From Mycolicibacterium hippocampi (GTDB taxonomy: Bacteria; Actinomycetota; Actinomycetes; Mycobacteriales; Mycobacteriaceae), in the NCBI RefSeq assembly GCF_010723735.1, contig NZ_BLLB01000002.1, positions 3,162,001 to 3,226,000 on the forward strand: 64,000 nucleotides of DNA, in the 5' to 3' direction. Each line of letters opens with the position of its first letter. The first letter of the stretch is position 1. Under the pieces are notes generated by a model. It saw only the letters and a program-made list of their open reading frames with translations, made no database searches and was not told the DNA's origin. Of the stretch, positions 61,796 through 64,000 are shown in pieces. The translations under genes were made by a program, and so were the position numbers.

Positions 61796-63583
61796 GTGCT
61801 GCGCACCCGCACCGCCGGATCGTTGCGCGCCGCCGACGCCGCCCAGACTGTGACGCTGGCCGGTTGGGTGGCGCGCCGTCGCGACCACGGCGGCGTCATC
61901 TTCATCGACCTCCGCGACTCTTCGGGGGTGGCGCAGGTGGTGTTCCGCGAGGGTTTGGAGGAGGGACAGGTGCTGGCGCAGGCGCACCGGCTGCGCTCGG
62001 AGTTCTGCGTCACGGTCACCGGCGTCGTGGAGGTCCGGCCGGAGGGCAACGCCAACCCCGAGATCGCCACCGGTGACGTCGAGGTCAACGCCACCACGCT
62101 GACGGTCCTGAGCGAGAGCGCCCCGCTGCCGTTTCAGCTCGACGAGACCGCAGGTGAGGAGGCGCGGCTGAAATACCGGTACCTCGATCTGCGCCGCGAG
62201 GGGCCGGGGCAGGCGATTCGGCTGCGCTCCAAGGTCAATGCCGCCGCGCGGGGCGTGCTCGCCGCACACGACTTCGTCGAGATCGAGACCCCGACGCTGA
62301 CCCGCTCCACCCCGGAGGGCGCCCGCGATTTCCTGGTGCCCGCCCGGCTGCAGCCAGGGTCGTTCTACGCGCTGCCGCAGAGCCCGCAGCTGTTCAAGCA
62401 GCTGCTCATGGTCGCAGGCATGGAGCGCTACTACCAGATCGCGCGGTGCTACCGCGACGAGGACTTCCGCGCCGACCGCCAGCCTGAGTTCACCCAGCTG
62501 GACATGGAGATGAGCTTCGTCGACGCCGATGACGTGATCGCGGTGTCGGAGGAAGTGCTGCGGGCGGTGTGGTCGACGATCGGCTACGACCTGCCGCTGC
62601 CGTTGCCGCGGATCAGCTACGCCGAGGCGATGCGCCGGTTCGGTTCGGACAAACCCGACCTGCGATTCGGACTGGAGCTCGTGGAGTGCGCCGAGTACTT
62701 CGCCGACACCCCGTTCCGGGTGTTCCAGGCTCCCTATGTCGGCGCGGTGGTGATGCCGGGCGGGGCCTCGCAGCCGCGCCGGACCCTCGACGGCTGGCAG
62801 GAGTTCGCCAAGCAGCGCGGGCACAAGGGGCTGGCCTACGTGCTGATCGGTGACGACGGAGAGCTGGGCGGACCTGTCGCCAAGAACCTCTCCGACGCCG
62901 AGCGTGACGGACTGGCCGCACACGTCGGCGCCAAACCGGGGGACTGCGTGTTCTTCGCCGCCGGGTCGGCCAAGTCGGCACGGGCACTGCTGGGGGCCAC
63001 CCGCATCGAGATCGCCAAGCGCCTCGACCTGATCGACCCGACCGCCTGGGCCTTCACCTGGGTGATCGACTGGCCGCTGTTCGAAGCGGCCGACGACGCG
63101 ACCGCGGCAGGGGACGTGGCCGTGGGGTCGGGGGCATGGACGGCCAGCCACCACGCGTTCACCGCGCCGGCGCCAGAGTCGGAGGCGACGTTCGACACCG
63201 ATCCCGGCTCCGCGCTCGCCGACGCCTACGACATCGTCTGCAACGGCAACGAGATCGGTGGCGGCTCGCTGCGCATCCACCGCCGCGATGTCCAGGAACG
63301 GGTGTTCGCGATGATGGGCATCAGCAAGGACGAAGCCGAGGAGAAATTCGGATTCCTGTTGGATGCCTTCACCTTCGGTGCGCCACCGCACGGCGGCATC
63401 GCCTTCGGCTGGGACCGGATCGTGGCGCTGCTGGCGGGGCTGGACTCGATCAGGGAGGTGATCGCGTTCCCGAAGAGCGGCGGCGGGGTGGATCCGCTGA
63501 CCGACGCGCCTGCGCCGATCACCGCACAGCAGCGCAAGGAATCCGGAATAGATGCCAAGCCGGAAAAGCTGGAGAAGTCATGA
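61796..63583 (+). CDS. aspS: Aspartyl-tRNA synthetase
   Basis: This 595-residue class IIb synthetase charges tRNA-Asp. The N-terminal OB-fold anticodon domain is at residues about 1-105 ([23 protein letters not shown]), then the catalytic core with flipping-loop/motif 2 region [21 protein letters not shown] and motif 3 [14 protein letters not shown], plus the bacterial GAD insertion domain in between. Mycobacteria lack asparaginyl-tRNA synthetase and often have a non-discriminating AspRS, which cannot be tested here. The start is GTG. Its stop overlaps the next gene by 4 bases. Confidence 0.97.
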   Translation: MLRTRTAGSLRAADAAQTVTLAGWVARRRDHGGVIFIDLRDSSGVAQVVFREGLEEGQVLAQAHRLRSEFCVTVTGVVEVRPEGNANPEIATGDVEVNATTLTVLSESAPLPFQLDETAGEEARLKYRYLDLRREGPGQAIRLRSKVNAAARGVLAAHDFVEIETPTLTRSTPEGARDFLVPARLQPGSFYALPQSPQLFKQLLMVAGMERYYQIARCYRDEDFRADRQPEFTQLDMEMSFVDADDVIAVSEEVLRAVWSTIGYDLPLPLPRISYAEAMRRFGSDKPDLRFGLELVECAEYFADTPFRVFQAPYVGAVVMPGGASQPRRTLDGWQEFAKQRGHKGLAYVLIGDDGELGGPVAKNLSDAERDGLAAHVGAKPGDCVFFAAGSAKSARALLGATRIEIAKRLDLIDPTAWAFTWVIDWPLFEAADDATAAGDVAVGSGAWTASHHAFTAPAPESEATFDTDPGSALADAYDIVCNGNEIGGGSLRIHRRDVQERVFAMMGISKDEAEEKFGFLLDAFTFGAPPHGGIAFGWDRIVALLAGLDSIREVIAFPKSGGGVDPLTDAPAPITAQQRKESGIDAKPEKLEKS

Positions 63584-64000
63584 CCGAACCGGACAAGGAC
63601 AAGCTCGTCGCGGACACCGCGGCGCTCGACGACTTCAACCGCGCCATCGTCGAGGAGTTCCGCGCCAACGGCGGTAAGGTCGGCGGCCCGTTCGAAGGTG
63701 CCACTCTTCTGCTGCTGCACACCACCGGCGCCAAGACGGGCAAGACCCGTCTTTCGCCGCTGGCCTACCTCACCGTCGACGAGAAGATGCTGATCATCGG
63801 GTCGTACGCGGGTGCGCCGAAGGATCCCGCCTGGGTGCACAATCTGCGCGCCAATCCGCGGGCGTACATCGAGGTGGGCACCGACGCTTACGACGTGGAC
63901 GTGCGCGAGCTTCCTGCCGACGAGCGCGACGCCACCTACCCGAAGATCATCGAGCTGGCGCCGGTGTTCGCCGAGTATCAGGCAAAGACGGCACGGGCCA
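63580..64000 (+). CDS. Deazaflavin (F420)-dependent nitroreductase family protein, cut by window end
   Basis: The first 140 residues of a protein that runs off the window start at an ATG overlapping the aspS stop (ATGA). After a charged N-terminus the sequence shows [37 protein letters not shown], the hallmark of the DDN/F420-dependent nitroreductase family, and later [19 protein letters not shown]. These proteins use reduced F420 to reduce quinones or nitro compounds, or bind F420 or fatty acids. The frame is open to the right edge. Confidence 0.9.
   Translation, partial: MTEPDKDKLVADTAALDDFNRAIVEEFRANGGKVGGPFEGATLLLLHTTGAKTGKTRLSPLAYLTVDEKMLIIGSYAGAPKDPAWVHNLRANPRAYIEVGTDAYDVDVRELPADERDATYPKIIELAPVFAEYQAKTARA

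Noticed and set aside
1-64000. tRNA or rRNA genes, CRISPR arrays, phage genes or transposases.
   Set aside because: I saw no cloverleaf with a proper T-loop, no spaced direct repeats and no integrase or transposase motif in any frame; a tRNA search program would be decisive for the first.

Overview
The window looks like a chromosomal segment of a fast-growing, environmental mycobacterium (Mycolicibacterium type). The base composition is very G+C rich, GTG and TTG starts are common, and many genes overlap by 4 bases (GTGA or ATGA). The gene order pimA - Nudix - pdxS - tesB - pdxT - yebC - ruvCAB - gabT - yajC - secDF - lipoprotein - apt - rel - ppiB - glyoxalase II-like - hisS - Rv2578c-like - aspS follows the Rv2610c to Rv2572c block of Mycobacterium tuberculosis, with extra blocks inserted. 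Family and homologue assignments come from recognising the protein sequences, not from a database search.

Layout. 1-4250: end of pimA, a Nudix membrane protein, and a pdxS-tesB-pdxT pyridoxal phosphate block. 4260-7932: an acyl-CoA dehydrogenase, and a CocE-type hydrolase divergent from a TetR regulator. 8003-13972: yebC, small proteins, ruvCAB with a LexA-like box, a disrupted DUF1304 gene and a membrane protein. 14052-23822: gabT facing away from the export and stringent-response block yajC-secD-secF-lipoprotein-apt-rel. 24004-28080: an accessory cluster of three GAF-ANTAR proteins and one alpha/beta hydrolase that carries a C-terminal ANTAR-like domain. 28225-31189: membrane-anchored cyclophilin, glyoxalase II-like hydrolase and hisS. 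31279-38992: envelope and stress genes (lipoproteins, an orphan SigF-type sigma factor, DUF421, DUF2254, a cation/proton antiporter, an amino-acid permease).

39241-44030: urea ABC transporter urtABCDE. 44738-48035: a HelD-type RNA polymerase-associated helicase divergent from a radical SAM protein with a LexA/SOS box between them. 48071-51354: the ectoine and hydroxyectoine operon ectABCD with a GlnR-like site upstream. 51687-57081: an amidohydrolase, two acyl-CoA dehydrogenases, a TetR regulator and a TesB-like thioesterase, tied together by three copies of one palindromic operator. 57095-64000: DUF885 peptidase, neutral zinc metallopeptidase, type-B carboxylesterase, SRPBCC protein, aspS and the start of a deazaflavin-dependent nitroreductase-family gene.

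The most unusual items are the hydrolase-ANTAR fusion within the ANTAR cluster, the SOS-box radical SAM protein ending in a beta-clamp-like QQTLF motif, a 26-base G/C-rich hairpin insertion that splits the DUF1304 gene (with a related stretch in the pdxS N-terminus), and a pair of about 62-base palindromic repeats at gene 3' ends. No tRNA, rRNA, CRISPR array, transposase or prophage gene was seen.
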